The notes: generated from the letters alone by a model not told the origin. A stretch of DNA of 64,000 bases from CALRWV02 sp943371965 (GCA_943371965.1 CALRWV020000009.1:54572-118571); one strand, 5' to 3'. Positions 52,849-63,108 are shown, numbered from the stretch's first letter. Numbers and translations are program-made.

Positions 52849-54561
52849 TTAACTTGTCTTTACGTTATTTCCACCGGTTTCCTGCGCACGTCTGAGAGCT
52901 GCAAGAGAACCATCTATCATTGCTTCAACGGTTGCTTTTTCTTTCTTAAACCGCGCAATTCCGATACTCATCGTAACCGGAAGTTCAATTTTTTCGAATT
53001 TCAGCGGTGTACTTGCAACGTGTTCCCTGATTTTTTCAGCAATCAGAAAAGCGTTGTTTGCATCACTGTGAACCATTAAAGCACCAAACTGATTATCAGA
53101 AATCCGTCCAAGCAGATCGTAATTTCTAAGATTCAGTTTTAAAAGTTGGGCGAGTTGTGTTGCCGCCATATCGGTAACGAATTTACCATACTTTTGCTGG
53201 ATTAGAGTGAAGTCATCCAGTTCGAATGTCAAATAACAAATATCGAAGCCAACTCTTGCAGCTCTGGTTAATTCAACAGACATTCTGTTGAAAAAGAAAT
53301 TCCCGTCAAAAACACCGGTTAGGTCATCATAAATTTTTTGAGATTCTGCAATTTCGTCAAGCACAATATTTTCAAACATCAATCCGGAAATGAATCCAAT
53401 CTGGTCCAAACTTTGAAGCTGCTGTCCTGAAAACCAGCCTTTTTTCTCATGTTCAAGAACAATGGCACCATAACACTTTTGTGAAGAATAGACTGGAACA
53501 CAGCACAAACTTGAATCCAAATGAATATTTTCATCAGGATTGTAACGGAAACGGTTATCCATCGTTCCTTCGGTTGATTTCAGATTGATTGGATTCAACG
53601 ATTTCATTACTGAGCCAACCAAACTGTTGTTTACCGAAATTTCTGATCCTTCATTGATATAGGAAGTTCCGGTTTTGTTGATGGAACGCTGAACTTTCAA
53701 CTCACCGTTCGAATCAAAAAAAACCAATCCCATAGCAGAATATTCAAATGATTGATTGATGATATCAATAACTTCTTCATACAAACGCTTCACATTTTTA
53801 AGACGCTGAAGCTCATTTATAAAGAAGGAAAGATTTTCATTGAATTTGGATGAAAATTCCAATTCTTCTTTTCGCGAGTAAACAAGTACCAGATTTGAAA
53901 TCATTTTTCCAAACCGGTTGACAACTGAAAGTTCTTCACCGCCAAATGCGGAAGGCGAAATACTGTCAACAGCCATTACTGCACAAACATCATTTCCAAA
54001 GAACACCGGAATTGCGAGAAAAGAATTAACCTTTTCGCCGCTTTTGTAATAAGGAATCAATTCCGGAACATCCAAAGATGAAAAATTGAACCGGGTCGTT
54101 GCTTCCTTTGATTCAGTTACCTGAACCATCAAATTTTTTTCTGTAAAATCGAGCCGGTCCTTTGATTCAAACAATTTCGAATCTGTTACAGCCGTTTCAA
54201 AAATAAACTGCTTTTTATTTCGGTTAACCCAATATAAAACAACAGTTTGAGCATTTAAATACTCTTTAACTATCCAGAGAATTTCTTCAAAAACCTGATT
54301 AATTTCGAGGTTCGATCCACGGTTTAAGTTTTTGGTGGAATTTGAATCAGATGAATTTGATTGAGTTTCATCTTCTGACTGAGCCGTACCAGATTCCTGT
54401 GTCAAGTTTTCTGCTTTTTTATAAGGTCTGGGTCTGCTCACCCCTTCGGTAAATAAATCCCAATCGTTCGGACTCATAGTAGGATTATTTTCTGTGTCGG
54501 CAGTTGAATTTGCATCATTTAAGCCAGAATCATTCAGTTGAAACTTCTTAAAAAAGGACAT
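52849..54561 (-). CDS. GAF-GGDEF protein with degenerate GGDEF motif
   Basis: 570 residues. An acidic, Ser/Asn-rich N-terminus (1-95) precedes two GAF-type sensor domains (about 100-230 and 250-390) and a diguanylate-cyclase fold (about 400-565; YDDLTGVFDGNFFFNRM, FELDDFTLIQQ). The GGDEF signature is replaced by SDNQF (residues 488-492), so cyclase activity is probably lost and the domain may bind GTP or act as a scaffold. It has its own TACCTTTG promoter. Confidence 0.85.
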   Translation of the reverse strand: MSFFKKFQLNDSGLNDANSTADTENNPTMSPNDWDLFTEGVSRPRPYKKAENLTQESGTAQSEDETQSNSSDSNSTKNLNRGSNLEINQVFEEILWIVKEYLNAQTVVLYWVNRNKKQFIFETAVTDSKLFESKDRLDFTEKNLMVQVTESKEATTRFNFSSLDVPELIPYYKSGEKVNSFLAIPVFFGNDVCAVMAVDSISPSAFGGEELSVVNRFGKMISNLVLVYSRKEELEFSSKFNENLSFFINELQRLKNVKRLYEEVIDIINQSFEYSAMGLVFFDSNGELKVQRSINKTGTSYINEGSEISVNNSLVGSVMKSLNPINLKSTEGTMDNRFRYNPDENIHLDSSLCCVPVYSSQKCYGAIVLEHEKKGWFSGQQLQSLDQIGFISGLMFENIVLDEIAESQKIYDDLTGVFDGNFFFNRMSVELTRAARVGFDICYLTFELDDFTLIQQKYGKFVTDMAATQLAQLLKLNLRNYDLLGRISDNQFGALMVHSDANNAFLIAEKIREHVASTPLKFEKIELPVTMSIGIARFKKEKATVEAMIDGSLAALRRAQETGGNNVKTS

Positions 54562-54607
54562 AACTCAACCGCAAAAACCCAACATTTAGTATAATTAGTA
54601 AAACCTG

Positions 54608-54615
54608 CAAAGGTA
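54608..54615 (-). promoter_or_regulatory. -7 box TACCTTTG of the GAF-GGDEF gene
   Basis: Matches TAnnTTTG on the minus strand, 46 bases before the ATG. The rest of 54562-54800 shows no other clear signal. Confidence 0.5.
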
Positions 54616-54800
54616 TTCGGAGGTAAGTTTAAAGTCAAACTAATGAAGGGAAATCGAGGAAGGTGGAAGGATGATTGAATTTGTAATTGTTTTCTTTTAA
54701 CAAAAAGGATACTTATTTTTTTCCCAGGTTGAACAATTCGATTTCAAATGATAATCAAAGTTTTTATGAAATTGTTACGACATTGAATTTAAACCGTTAA

Positions 54801-56279
54801 TCAATTCTCCTGTAAAATAGTTGACATTAACTCTTCAATACTTCCAACCTGTTCAATTTTTCCATCGCGATCGACCAAAATATCTTTCGGAATGGAAATT
54901 ACTTCAAAGTCTACCAACAGTTTTTCATTTCTTGTTTTGCTATTCACCAATTGTGAGTTTAACCAGGACATTCCCACTTTTTCTTTTCTGAATTTCTCAA
55001 AATCTTCCGTTGAATAGCACAAAGAAAAACTGACAACTTCAATACCTTTTTCCTTTAATTTCGGGTAATAACTTTCCAATAACTTCAGTTCCCTGATGCA
55101 AGGGTTACACCATGAAGCCCAAAAATTCAGAATATATTTATTTCCTTTTAAAGTTTTATCTGAAATTTTTTGATCACTGTTATCTATTGAGGTGACCTCA
55201 AATTCAGGGATTTTTTTTCCAACTTGAATTTTTCGGGTGGGTGTGAATCTTTTTTCGATACTTTCCCAATTGGATGACTTATAATAATTTGACTTTAAAT
55301 TTGAAAAATGTGTCTGAAACAAATCAAAATCTTTAAATTTATAGCTGAGGTCTATCGCAACCTCAAGCAAATCGGGTTTGATTGTTTCATCAGATTGGTT
55401 CAGAATTGATAGATTGATATAATCCAGATATGGCTTTCCGAATTCACTCAAATAATTATCCTGTTTTTCCTGATCTTCATATAAAATCAGCGGTTTTGCA
55501 GCATGCCCTACAACAACAGAATAAAGAGAAGGATAATAGGACCAAACAGGGGAATCAGGTTCAATTTCTTTATAAGCTTTTTGTAAAATATAATCATCAA
55601 AATTTACATTCCCTTTACCCCAATCTCTCAACCTGGAAGTATTCAATTGGGTGATGTAGAGTAATTTTAAAATTTCAGGATTGTTCTCACTTTTAATTTG
55701 TTCATTCAACAAATCAACATCGGGCTGCCAATTATAGTTATTGATTTCACTTTTTCCAGATTTTCGTATCTCTGCTGCATATTCTGAATATCGTTTGAAA
55801 GCCTGAATCCTTTGTGATTCAATTTCAATAAATCTTTTCATCAAATCAGAGCATTGAATGAATTCATATGTCAGTTTTCCTTTCTGAAGCAACTCATATT
55901 CAATGAATCTGTTGAGCCCTAAATTGTATGATTCAAATTGATTTTCTCCTGAAGGGTTTTCATAGTGAATTTGAATTCTGAATGTATCCGGTTTATCAAA
56001 ATATAAAACAGTTTCAAAGTTTTGACCTTTCAACTTTAATGGAATAATTCTGTAGATTCCTTTCCTTTTAAAATCAATCAGAAATGAACCATCATCATTT
56101 ATCTTAAAATTTCGAATTGTGTTTCTCGGGTAACTCTGCTTATTACTGACAAGTGAAATAGAATCATTTTTAAAAAAATCAATAGACTCATCATCAATTT
56201 GTCCCTTCAGAACAAACTGAGCAGTCAAACTCAAACAAATAATGTTAAAAAATAAAGTCAAATAAATCTTATAAATCAT
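54801..56279 (-). CDS. TlpA/ResA-like thioredoxin-domain protein, exported
   Basis: 492 residues. Signal peptide (residues 1-20, ending LSLTAQ), a long central region without recognised domain, and a C-terminal TlpA-like thioredoxin fold (about 355-492) with the active site FWASWCNPCIRELKLLE and a cis-proline loop ISIPKDIL. The plan resembles Bacteroidota DUF4369/TlpA proteins. Probably a periplasmic disulfide reductase or folding factor. Confidence 0.85.
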   Translation of the reverse strand: MIYKIYLTLFFNIICLSLTAQFVLKGQIDDESIDFFKNDSISLVSNKQSYPRNTIRNFKINDDGSFLIDFKRKGIYRIIPLKLKGQNFETVLYFDKPDTFRIQIHYENPSGENQFESYNLGLNRFIEYELLQKGKLTYEFIQCSDLMKRFIEIESQRIQAFKRYSEYAAEIRKSGKSEINNYNWQPDVDLLNEQIKSENNPEILKLLYITQLNTSRLRDWGKGNVNFDDYILQKAYKEIEPDSPVWSYYPSLYSVVVGHAAKPLILYEDQEKQDNYLSEFGKPYLDYINLSILNQSDETIKPDLLEVAIDLSYKFKDFDLFQTHFSNLKSNYYKSSNWESIEKRFTPTRKIQVGKKIPEFEVTSIDNSDQKISDKTLKGNKYILNFWASWCNPCIRELKLLESYYPKLKEKGIEVVSFSLCYSTEDFEKFRKEKVGMSWLNSQLVNSKTRNEKLLVDFEVISIPKDILVDRDGKIEQVGSIEELMSTILQEN

Positions 56280-56328
56280 AAGACTTTCCGTATATATTAA
56301 CGGGAATCAAAATCGAAAAAAATCAGCG

Positions 56329-57405
56329 CTATTTATCCACAATCCGCAACATATACAATCCACCAATGGTAAAAACAATATTGGCAAACCAGGCAGCAAA
56401 CAACGGATCCCAGGCGCCGCTGTATCCCAACGTTTCGGAAATTTTCTGAACTGCCAAATAAACGAAGGTGATCATCAGGGCAATTCCGAATTCGACCGCC
56501 AAACCACCGCGCTTCTTTTTTGAACTCAACGGAACACCAAACAAAACAACAACCAAACAGGCAAATGGGAAGCTGATTTTGGAATAATAGGTAACTTCAT
56601 ATCGGTCAAGCTCCGTAAAACCGCCTAATCTTTGAGCGTCAATATATTCTGCCAACTGGTTGAAATTCATCTGGTTTAAATTCCGGAAATCATTCAGCAG
56701 GTCGCGCGGTTTGAAATTGAAATCAATATCCGATTCCTTCAGAAAGGAACGGGCATGTTCAACTTTAGTAAATTCGCGGTGAATTCCATTTTCAAGAATC
56801 CATTTTTTTGATGAGTCATTCCAGCTGATCATTTTTGCATCCCAGCGGTTGGTCATTGCCTGACCTTTGTATTCATACACAGAAATATTGAATCCGCGCA
56901 TCGTGCTGCCATCATACCAGCCGATCGAAACAATTCTGTTCTTACTGTCCTGACGAATAATGTTTGAATTCTGTCCCCCGCCTTGATATTTCCCCAATTG
57001 AGTGGCTTCAAATTCAATTTTTTTCTTGGTTGCGTAAGGCAAAACCCATCCTGAAAAATATACAGCTCCAATTGTTACAATAAAGGAAAATAGCATAAAC
57101 GGAGCTAAAATTCTTACTGTACTGACCGTTCCTACTTTAATAGCTGTTATTTCATATTGGTTGCTCATTTTCCCAACAGTAAACAATGCTGCCAACAACA
57201 AAGCGACCGGAATCATGAGACTGATGATTTCAGGTGTGAAATAATAGTAGTAAATGGCAATTTTTACAATTCCCGCACCACGGTCAAGAAATCCACCCAG
57301 ATTTTCTATAAGGTCAATCAGAATGAAAATGCATATAAAGGCCAGAAGAGCAGAAAATGTTGCAAAAACAAACTGACGGAGCAAATATTTATCAATAATT
57401 TTCAT
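56329..57405 (-). CDS. LptF/LptG-family lipopolysaccharide-export permease
   Basis: 358 residues. Three N-terminal helices (FATFSALLAFICIFILIDLI and others), a periplasmic beta-jellyroll (residues about 125-270), then three C-terminal helices (FPFACLVVVLFGVPLSSKKKRG). This is the YjgP/YjgQ permease that pairs with LptB to move LPS. It is 29 bases downstream of its paralogue and probably forms the heterodimer with it. Confidence 0.88.
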   Translation of the reverse strand: MKIIDKYLLRQFVFATFSALLAFICIFILIDLIENLGGFLDRGAGIVKIAIYYYYFTPEIISLMIPVALLLAALFTVGKMSNQYEITAIKVGTVSTVRILAPFMLFSFIVTIGAVYFSGWVLPYATKKKIEFEATQLGKYQGGGQNSNIIRQDSKNRIVSIGWYDGSTMRGFNISVYEYKGQAMTNRWDAKMISWNDSSKKWILENGIHREFTKVEHARSFLKESDIDFNFKPRDLLNDFRNLNQMNFNQLAEYIDAQRLGGFTELDRYEVTYYSKISFPFACLVVVLFGVPLSSKKKRGGLAVEFGIALMITFVYLAVQKISETLGYSGAWDPLFAAWFANIVFTIGGLYMLRIVDK

Positions 57406-57434
57406 TTATTTTTCTAACAAGTCGAAATCTTTAA

Positions 57435-59015
57435 TCAGGATTTCAGCAAAATCTTTTTCTGTTTATTTCTCTGAAACCACCGTTTAATAAATGTTGGTTC
57501 AAAGATTGGGGTTTCATACATCATCTTGATTGTCAACCAGATTCCAACTATCAGGATAACAACATTTGCAGACCACATTGCAACAGAAGGAACTGCCAAT
57601 CCGCGGTCAGCCAACTTTTCACCGCCCAGCAGGAATATCCAATAAATTAAAAAGAAAGCTAAACTTAAGCCGGCACCAACTCCAATCCCACCTTTTTTCG
57701 ACATAACTCCGAGCGGAACACCAACAAAAATAAAAACCAGACATGCAACCGGAAGCGCATATTTCTTATGGATTTCAACCAGAAAATTATTGATATCTTC
57801 ACCCAAACTTTTCTGACTGATAAGTTCGGAATCTATAATATTTTTCAATCTGACCTGATCATTTTGCGCACGGATAATAATTGCATTTTTGGCTTCAACA
57901 GAAAGTCCTGCAAGAAGATAAGAAATAGTATCCGTTTCAGACCTGAATGTTTCCTTTGGTTCAGTTTTCTTAATTATTTGTGTAGAAACAATTCTGTTTC
58001 TCATTCTTGGATCTGCATTCACAAATGAATTCACCGGTTGACGAAATCCAAAACTATCATCCAGTTTGTTTGTCACCTGTCTGTTTCTTTTCAGCATTTC
58101 CCTTGGGTTTTCATCCGTTGCCGATTTGTAGGATTCATTGATCCGGCTAATTAATCTGCCGGTGCTTTGTTCAACCAGTTTATTGAGTGAATCAACTGCA
58201 ATCTGCATTGTTTCCACCGACATTTCACGGTTTCCGCGTGTGTAACTTCCTTCATTTGATCTTTCAAACCCAAACCCAGTTGCGTCAAACAATACTTTTT
58301 GAGTTGTAAATTTTACCTTTTTATACTGGTCGTAATTGATGTTATCCATTTCATGAACTTCACCATTATTTAAAGTCATTACAAGGTAACGGTTATCGGA
58401 TGAATTCTGAAAAATCCCGTGTTTGGCAGTTATTACCTGTTGTTTTACCGGATCAGAATGATCAAAAATGGTTACATCAAAAAGATCACCCGATTTGGGA
58501 TCTGTTTTTTTGGCGAGAATTGAATAACCGGAAAGAAGATCACTGAAAACACCTGGCTCAATATTAAACGTTGGTTTCTTGTTTCGGATATCACGGAAAA
58601 GTGTCTTTGCTTTAAAGTTTGCATCTGGTAGAACATCATCGTTGAACCAAACCATGGTTACAGCAATGACCAAACCAGCAATCGCAGCTGGAAGCATCAG
58701 TTTCAATGGATTTACACCAGCCGCTTTGAAAGCAGTTATTTCGTGTTCACCGGACATTCTGCCAAAAACCATCAATGTTGCAATCAAAACGCCCATCGGT
58801 ACAGCAAGAACCAGCATCCAAGCCAAATTCAAAGCAATGAGTTCCATAATCACCCAAATGCTGAGTCCTTTTCCAACCAGTTTATCCAATGATCTCATCA
58901 AAAATTGAAGCAAAAAGATAAACATAATGGTACTGACACCGCCAAGAAACGGCCCGAACATGCTTTTGATTAAATACCACGTTGCTTTTTTCATAAGTTC
59001 TGCAAAAATAGACAT
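57435..59015 (-). CDS. LptF/LptG-family lipopolysaccharide-export permease (long form)
   Basis: 526 residues. Same helix-jellyroll-helix plan (MRSLDKLVGKGLSIWVIMEL; C-terminal VACLVFIFVGVPLGVMSKKG) with a larger insert of about 120 residues in the periplasmic region (residues about 260-390). The first methionine is followed by MKKATWYLI at residue 8, a possible later start. Operon with the shorter permease. Confidence 0.87.
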   Translation of the reverse strand: MSIFAELMKKATWYLIKSMFGPFLGGVSTIMFIFLLQFLMRSLDKLVGKGLSIWVIMELIALNLAWMLVLAVPMGVLIATLMVFGRMSGEHEITAFKAAGVNPLKLMLPAAIAGLVIAVTMVWFNDDVLPDANFKAKTLFRDIRNKKPTFNIEPGVFSDLLSGYSILAKKTDPKSGDLFDVTIFDHSDPVKQQVITAKHGIFQNSSDNRYLVMTLNNGEVHEMDNINYDQYKKVKFTTQKVLFDATGFGFERSNEGSYTRGNREMSVETMQIAVDSLNKLVEQSTGRLISRINESYKSATDENPREMLKRNRQVTNKLDDSFGFRQPVNSFVNADPRMRNRIVSTQIIKKTEPKETFRSETDTISYLLAGLSVEAKNAIIIRAQNDQVRLKNIIDSELISQKSLGEDINNFLVEIHKKYALPVACLVFIFVGVPLGVMSKKGGIGVGAGLSLAFFLIYWIFLLGGEKLADRGLAVPSVAMWSANVVILIVGIWLTIKMMYETPIFEPTFIKRWFQRNKQKKILLKS

Positions 59016-59149
59016 TCAGAGTTAAATTCGGGAATGATTGTTTGGCAAAATCAGTTACCTTACAGGGAAATCAAAAATTATTTCTTTAACGAATTTTTAT
59101 TTTCTATTTTGGCTTTTCAGGTATGTTATAAATTTATTGAGGGATTTCT

Positions 59150-60790
59150 ATGAAAAAATGGTTCTTGTTTTTTATGTTATTTTCTGCAGCTTCATTTGCA
59201 CAAACTTACAAATGGGAAGCATTGGTTAATGCGCCGGTTGCAGCAAGACACGACGGTATGGCTTGGGTAACTCCCGAAAAAGGCTGGATTATCAACAGTT
59301 CCGGTCAAATCTGGAAGACAACAGATGGTGGCAATAGTTGGGTTCAGCAAAAAGCAATTTCTTCTTATTTAAGATCTATTGATTTTGCAGATTCTTTGCA
59401 TGGTTGGGTTGGAACGTTAAGAGGTTTTGGTCTTACAAACAAATTATTGATCCAACCACTTTATTTTACTTCAGATGGTGGGACAAATTGGACTAAATTG
59501 GATACAACATTAATTCCATCTCCAAAACCCAGAAAAATTTGTGGACTTTCAATGGTAGGTTCAAATATTATTTACGGAAGCGGTGGATATGATGGTCCAG
59601 CAAGAATCGTAAAATCAGTTGATGGTGGCGCTTCTTGGACTTCAATTGATATGAGTCCGTACGCCCAAACTTTGATCGATATTAAATTTTTCTCTGCCGA
59701 TACTGGAATCGTTGTTGGAGGCGGATTAAGTGGGGTCTTTGGATTTGATGTAGCATCCAATACAATCAATGCAGTTGTTTTGTATACAACAGATGGAGGC
59801 GCAACCTGGACACCCAAATATACAGGAAGTATTGCCGGTGAATGGGGTTGGAAAATTGATTTTCTAACCAGAAGTATTGGATATGTTTCTTTGGAAGCTT
59901 TTGAACATGCAACTATTTTAAAAACAACAGATGGCGGTCTGACCTGGTCACGAATCGAAATTGAAAACAATTTCGATCTTGAAGGTGTTGGATTTATCAA
60001 TGAAAACCACGGTTTTGCCGGTGGTTACGGAATCACAACTGAAACCATTGATGGAGGAAACACATGGTCATCTTTAAATATTTCCGGTGCAGCAACTGAA
60101 CCTGTTGCAGATGAACATCGCGTTAACCGTTTCAAATTTTTTGGTGATACTTTGGGTTATGCTTCCGGAAGAACCATTTACAAATATCAGAAAGTAGTAG
60201 TGTTACCGGTTGAAATGACAAGCTTTTCCGTTTCACAAAAAGAAGATAAAGTTTTGTTGAATTGGTCAGTTGTTTCTGAAGTCAACAATGCTGGATTTTC
60301 AGTTGAACGGAGAATCAATTCTGGAAATTGGGAAGCTCTTACTTTTGTTGGCGGAAGAGGAACAACAACTTCAGCATATCAGTATTCCTACATAGACCAG
60401 ATTGGTGACAAAAAATTCAACACCATAGAATACCGTTTAAAACAAACTGATTTGGATGGAAAATTCATCTACAGTAAAATTGAATCAATCGGTAATAATC
60501 AGATTTTGAGTAAATCACCATTACTCCTGAACAATTATCCGAATCCGTTTAACCCGACAACAACAATTTCTTACAAACTTCAACAGCAGGAAGATGTTAA
60601 GATTACCATTTATAACAGTTTTGGTCAGGAAGTCAGAATTCTGTTTGAAGGAAAGCAGAATGCTGGAATTCAAACCATGGTTTGGGAAGGTAAGATTTCA
60701 AACGGAACATCAGCAAGTTCAGGAACCTATTATTACCGAGTTGATGCAGGAAAGTTTTCCGAAAGCAGAGGAATGACATTGATCAAGTAA
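59150..60790 (+). CDS. Secreted YCF48/BNR-repeat protein with T9SS C-terminal domain
   Basis: 546 residues. Signal peptide (MKKWFLFFMLFSAASFAQ), about six BNR/photosystem-stability repeats with the WKTTDGGNSW and LYTTDGGATW motifs (20-340), a fibronectin-like domain (about 345-445: VLPVEMTSFSVSQKEDKVLL), then a sorting domain beginning LLNNYPNPFNPTTTISYKL. It is paralogous to the next gene. Probably cell-surface or released; ligand unknown. Confidence 0.87.
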   Translation: MKKWFLFFMLFSAASFAQTYKWEALVNAPVAARHDGMAWVTPEKGWIINSSGQIWKTTDGGNSWVQQKAISSYLRSIDFADSLHGWVGTLRGFGLTNKLLIQPLYFTSDGGTNWTKLDTTLIPSPKPRKICGLSMVGSNIIYGSGGYDGPARIVKSVDGGASWTSIDMSPYAQTLIDIKFFSADTGIVVGGGLSGVFGFDVASNTINAVVLYTTDGGATWTPKYTGSIAGEWGWKIDFLTRSIGYVSLEAFEHATILKTTDGGLTWSRIEIENNFDLEGVGFINENHGFAGGYGITTETIDGGNTWSSLNISGAATEPVADEHRVNRFKFFGDTLGYASGRTIYKYQKVVVLPVEMTSFSVSQKEDKVLLNWSVVSEVNNAGFSVERRINSGNWEALTFVGGRGTTTSAYQYSYIDQIGDKKFNTIEYRLKQTDLDGKFIYSKIESIGNNQILSKSPLLLNNYPNPFNPTTTISYKLQQQEDVKITIYNSFGQEVRILFEGKQNAGIQTMVWEGKISNGTSASSGTYYYRVDAGKFSESRGMTLIK

Positions 60791-60797
60791 TTTCTTG

Positions 60798-60878
60798 TCC
60801 ACGAAAAATACGAAATGAACGAAAACTAAAATCCCCTTAAAATTAAAGTTTTCGTCTTTTTCGTTATTTTCGTGGGCA
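60798..60878. repeat. GCCCACGAAA-type inverted repeat, copy 2
   Basis: Arms 60798-60825 and 60848-60878 carry CCACGAAAAATACGAAATG and its near complement. Directly after the first YCF48 paralogue. Confidence 0.82.
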
Positions 60879-60930
60879 GTTTTTTTTCGATTAAGTTCTC
60901 CCTTAAAATAAAACCCTGAAAGGAATCCCA

Positions 60931-62247
60931 ATGAAAAATTCAATTATTCTGTTTCTCATTTTATTTACCCAAAATTTATCTGCACAAGATGGAACTTGGG
61001 TAGCATTGCCAAACGCACCTGTTGCTGGGCGTCATGATGATATGCAATGGTTAACTCCTGAATTTGGTTATGTTGCCAACAGTTCTGGTCAAATCTGGAA
61101 AACAAGAAATGGTGGAAAAGACTGGGAAATAATTTATCAGATCGGTAGCTATTTCAGAAGTATGGCTTTTACCGACACCCTCAACGGATGGGCAGGAACA
61201 CTAAATGCCAATTCGCTTTTACACCACACCGCTGATGGTGGAAAAACCTGGAATTTGGTAACAAATATTCCTTCACCTAAACCTCAGAAAATTTGCGGAA
61301 TGTCTGTTGTTGATAAAAATGTAATTTATGGAGCCGGTGCCTACAATGGACCACCTGTTATCATCAAAACAATAGATGGTGGCAAAAACTGGTCATCCAT
61401 TGATATGAGTTCATATGCACAGACTTTAATTGATATCAAGTTTTTTTCGGCAGACACCGGAATTGTTACAGGCGGAGGATTGTCTGGCTTTTTTGCCTAT
61501 CAAAATCCTACCATTAACTCGATTGTTCTTTACACCACAAATGGTGGTCAGACATGGACACCAAAGTATACCGGAACAGCAATAGGAGAATGGGGCTGGA
61601 AAATATTTTTCGTCAACAGAAATGTTGGGTACATTTCTGTAGAAGCCTTCAACGATGCAAATGTTTTGAAAACCGTTGATGGCGGATTAACCTGGACACG
61701 ATATCAAGTTGAAGGCAATACTGATATTGAAGGCATCGGTTTTGCAAATGAGCTGGTTGGATGGACAGGTGGATATGGTCAAACCAGTTTAACAACAAAT
61801 GGTGGACAAACCTGGAGTACAGTGAATTTTTCAGGTGGTACAGCCAATGAGAGTCTAGACCGATTTAAATTTTTTGGTGACAGCATCGGATATGCTTCCG
61901 GAAAAACGATTTACAAATACACCAAAAAGTTTGTCAATTCAGTTTCAGATCATGAAATAATCGGAGATAAATCCCCACTTCTTTTAAATAATTATCCGAA
62001 TCCTTTCAATCCTGCAACTACAATAACCTATCAGCTTCCTGAAAACGGGAAAGTAAAAATCAGAATCTACAATTCTTTTGGTCAGGAGATTCTTGATCTT
62101 TTTGATGGAATCCAAAATAAGGGAAATCAGAAAATAAGTTGGGATGGAAAAGATGGAAATGGTAATCAGGTAAGTTCTGGTGTTTATTATTACCGGATTG
62201 ATTCAGGAAAGTTTTCTGAAAGCAGAGTGATGACGTTGATCAAATAA
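60931..62247 (+). CDS. Secreted YCF48/BNR-repeat protein with T9SS C-terminal domain, shorter paralogue
   Basis: 438 residues. Signal peptide (IILFLILFTQNLSAQ), the same repeat set (IWKTRNGGKDW, HTADGGKTW, TTNGGQTW) and the same sorting domain (NNYPNPFNPATTITYQL). It lacks the fibronectin-like segment of its neighbour, so the two differ by loss or gain of one domain. GAAAGGAA precedes the ATG. The hairpin after it serves as terminator. Confidence 0.87.
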   Translation: MKNSIILFLILFTQNLSAQDGTWVALPNAPVAGRHDDMQWLTPEFGYVANSSGQIWKTRNGGKDWEIIYQIGSYFRSMAFTDTLNGWAGTLNANSLLHHTADGGKTWNLVTNIPSPKPQKICGMSVVDKNVIYGAGAYNGPPVIIKTIDGGKNWSSIDMSSYAQTLIDIKFFSADTGIVTGGGLSGFFAYQNPTINSIVLYTTNGGQTWTPKYTGTAIGEWGWKIFFVNRNVGYISVEAFNDANVLKTVDGGLTWTRYQVEGNTDIEGIGFANELVGWTGGYGQTSLTTNGGQTWSTVNFSGGTANESLDRFKFFGDSIGYASGKTIYKYTKKFVNSVSDHEIIGDKSPLLLNNYPNPFNPATTITYQLPENGKVKIRIYNSFGQEILDLFDGIQNKGNQKISWDGKDGNGNQVSSGVYYYRIDSGKFSESRVMTLIK

Positions 62248-62253
62248 GAAATT

Positions 62254-62315
62254 GCCCACGAAATTTACGGAAAGAACGAAATTTAAAATTCGTTCTTTTC
62301 AATTTTTTCGTGGGC
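62254..62315. terminator. Large hairpin (GCCCACGAAA repeat copy 3) between convergent genes
   Basis: Near-perfect arms GCCCACGAAA ... GAACGAA and TTCGTTC ... TTTCGTGGGC with a loop of about 8 bases. It lies between the plus-strand YCF48 gene and the minus-strand PuuD-like gene. Confidence 0.8.
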
Positions 62316-62322
62316 AACCTTT

Positions 62323-63108
62323 TTACAAGCTCTGAATTTTCGCTGATTTTTTGTAGAACTGGAATACAACATGCCATCCCAGAAGAATTGCAACAAATAA
62401 AACTGTGTAACCCAATGCCTTATCTATTCCAAACAATGAACCGCTGAACGAAACAGTGTGTGCATTGATCATGGTATAAAACAGTGGAACTGATAAATAA
62501 GTGTTATGTCTTGAACGCTGACTTGCAGTAGCCATTAAAGCAGCATCAGTTGGTTGTCCTGCTTTTACAAGAGGTAGTGTTATTTTTTGAGCTGGCCAGA
62601 TCTTGAACCAAACATTATAAGCCATAATAGAACCAAACATAGCTCCAGTGTGGATTACCATTGAACGGTAACTGAATTCGCCGACATAAGTAAATAATAA
62701 AACCATAACAACGATCAGAACAAATCCGATTGTTCCAAAGACTTTAGGTTCTTTGCCGAATTGTTTTGCAAGTGCATCATAAATAAAAACTGAACCAAAT
62801 GTAAGAAGAACCAAAATTCCTGAACCTGCGGACCATCCGAAACCATTTTCGAACATAACCCCACCACTGTAATAAACAACTCCAAGAAGAAGAAAACCTG
62901 TTACCCAAGTCCAAGCAGCTCCCCAACGGAACCAGAAAAGTACTCTGCTTAGTAATTCCGGATTTACTTTTTGCTTATTTCCTGCATCAATGGTAGCCTG
63001 AAAAGGAATATTTACAAAGTTGAAAAAATAAAGTAAACCAATCCAAATGATTCCAAAAATGATATGAATCCATCTGAATAGAATTTGGGAAATATCTAAA
63101 ACATCCAT
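62323..63108 (-). CDS. PuuD-like membrane protein (urate oxidase N-terminal type)
   Basis: 261 residues with seven or eight hydrophobic helices. LFRWIHIIFGIIWIGLLYFF, WGAAWTWVTGFLLLGVVYY, SYRSMVIHTGAMFGSIMAYN and histidines in several helices match the membrane domain known as PuuD or urate oxidase N-terminal domain, which some members pair with a cytochrome c. No cytochrome domain is present. AAAAGGAG precedes the ATG. Function here is unknown; divergent from the SufR-type regulator. Confidence 0.78.
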   Translation of the reverse strand: MDVLDISQILFRWIHIIFGIIWIGLLYFFNFVNIPFQATIDAGNKQKVNPELLSRVLFWFRWGAAWTWVTGFLLLGVVYYSGGVMFENGFGWSAGSGILVLLTFGSVFIYDALAKQFGKEPKVFGTIGFVLIVVMVLLFTYVGEFSYRSMVIHTGAMFGSIMAYNVWFKIWPAQKITLPLVKAGQPTDAALMATASQRSRHNTYLSVPLFYTMINAHTVSFSGSLFGIDKALGYTVLFVAILLGWHVVFQFYKKSAKIQSL

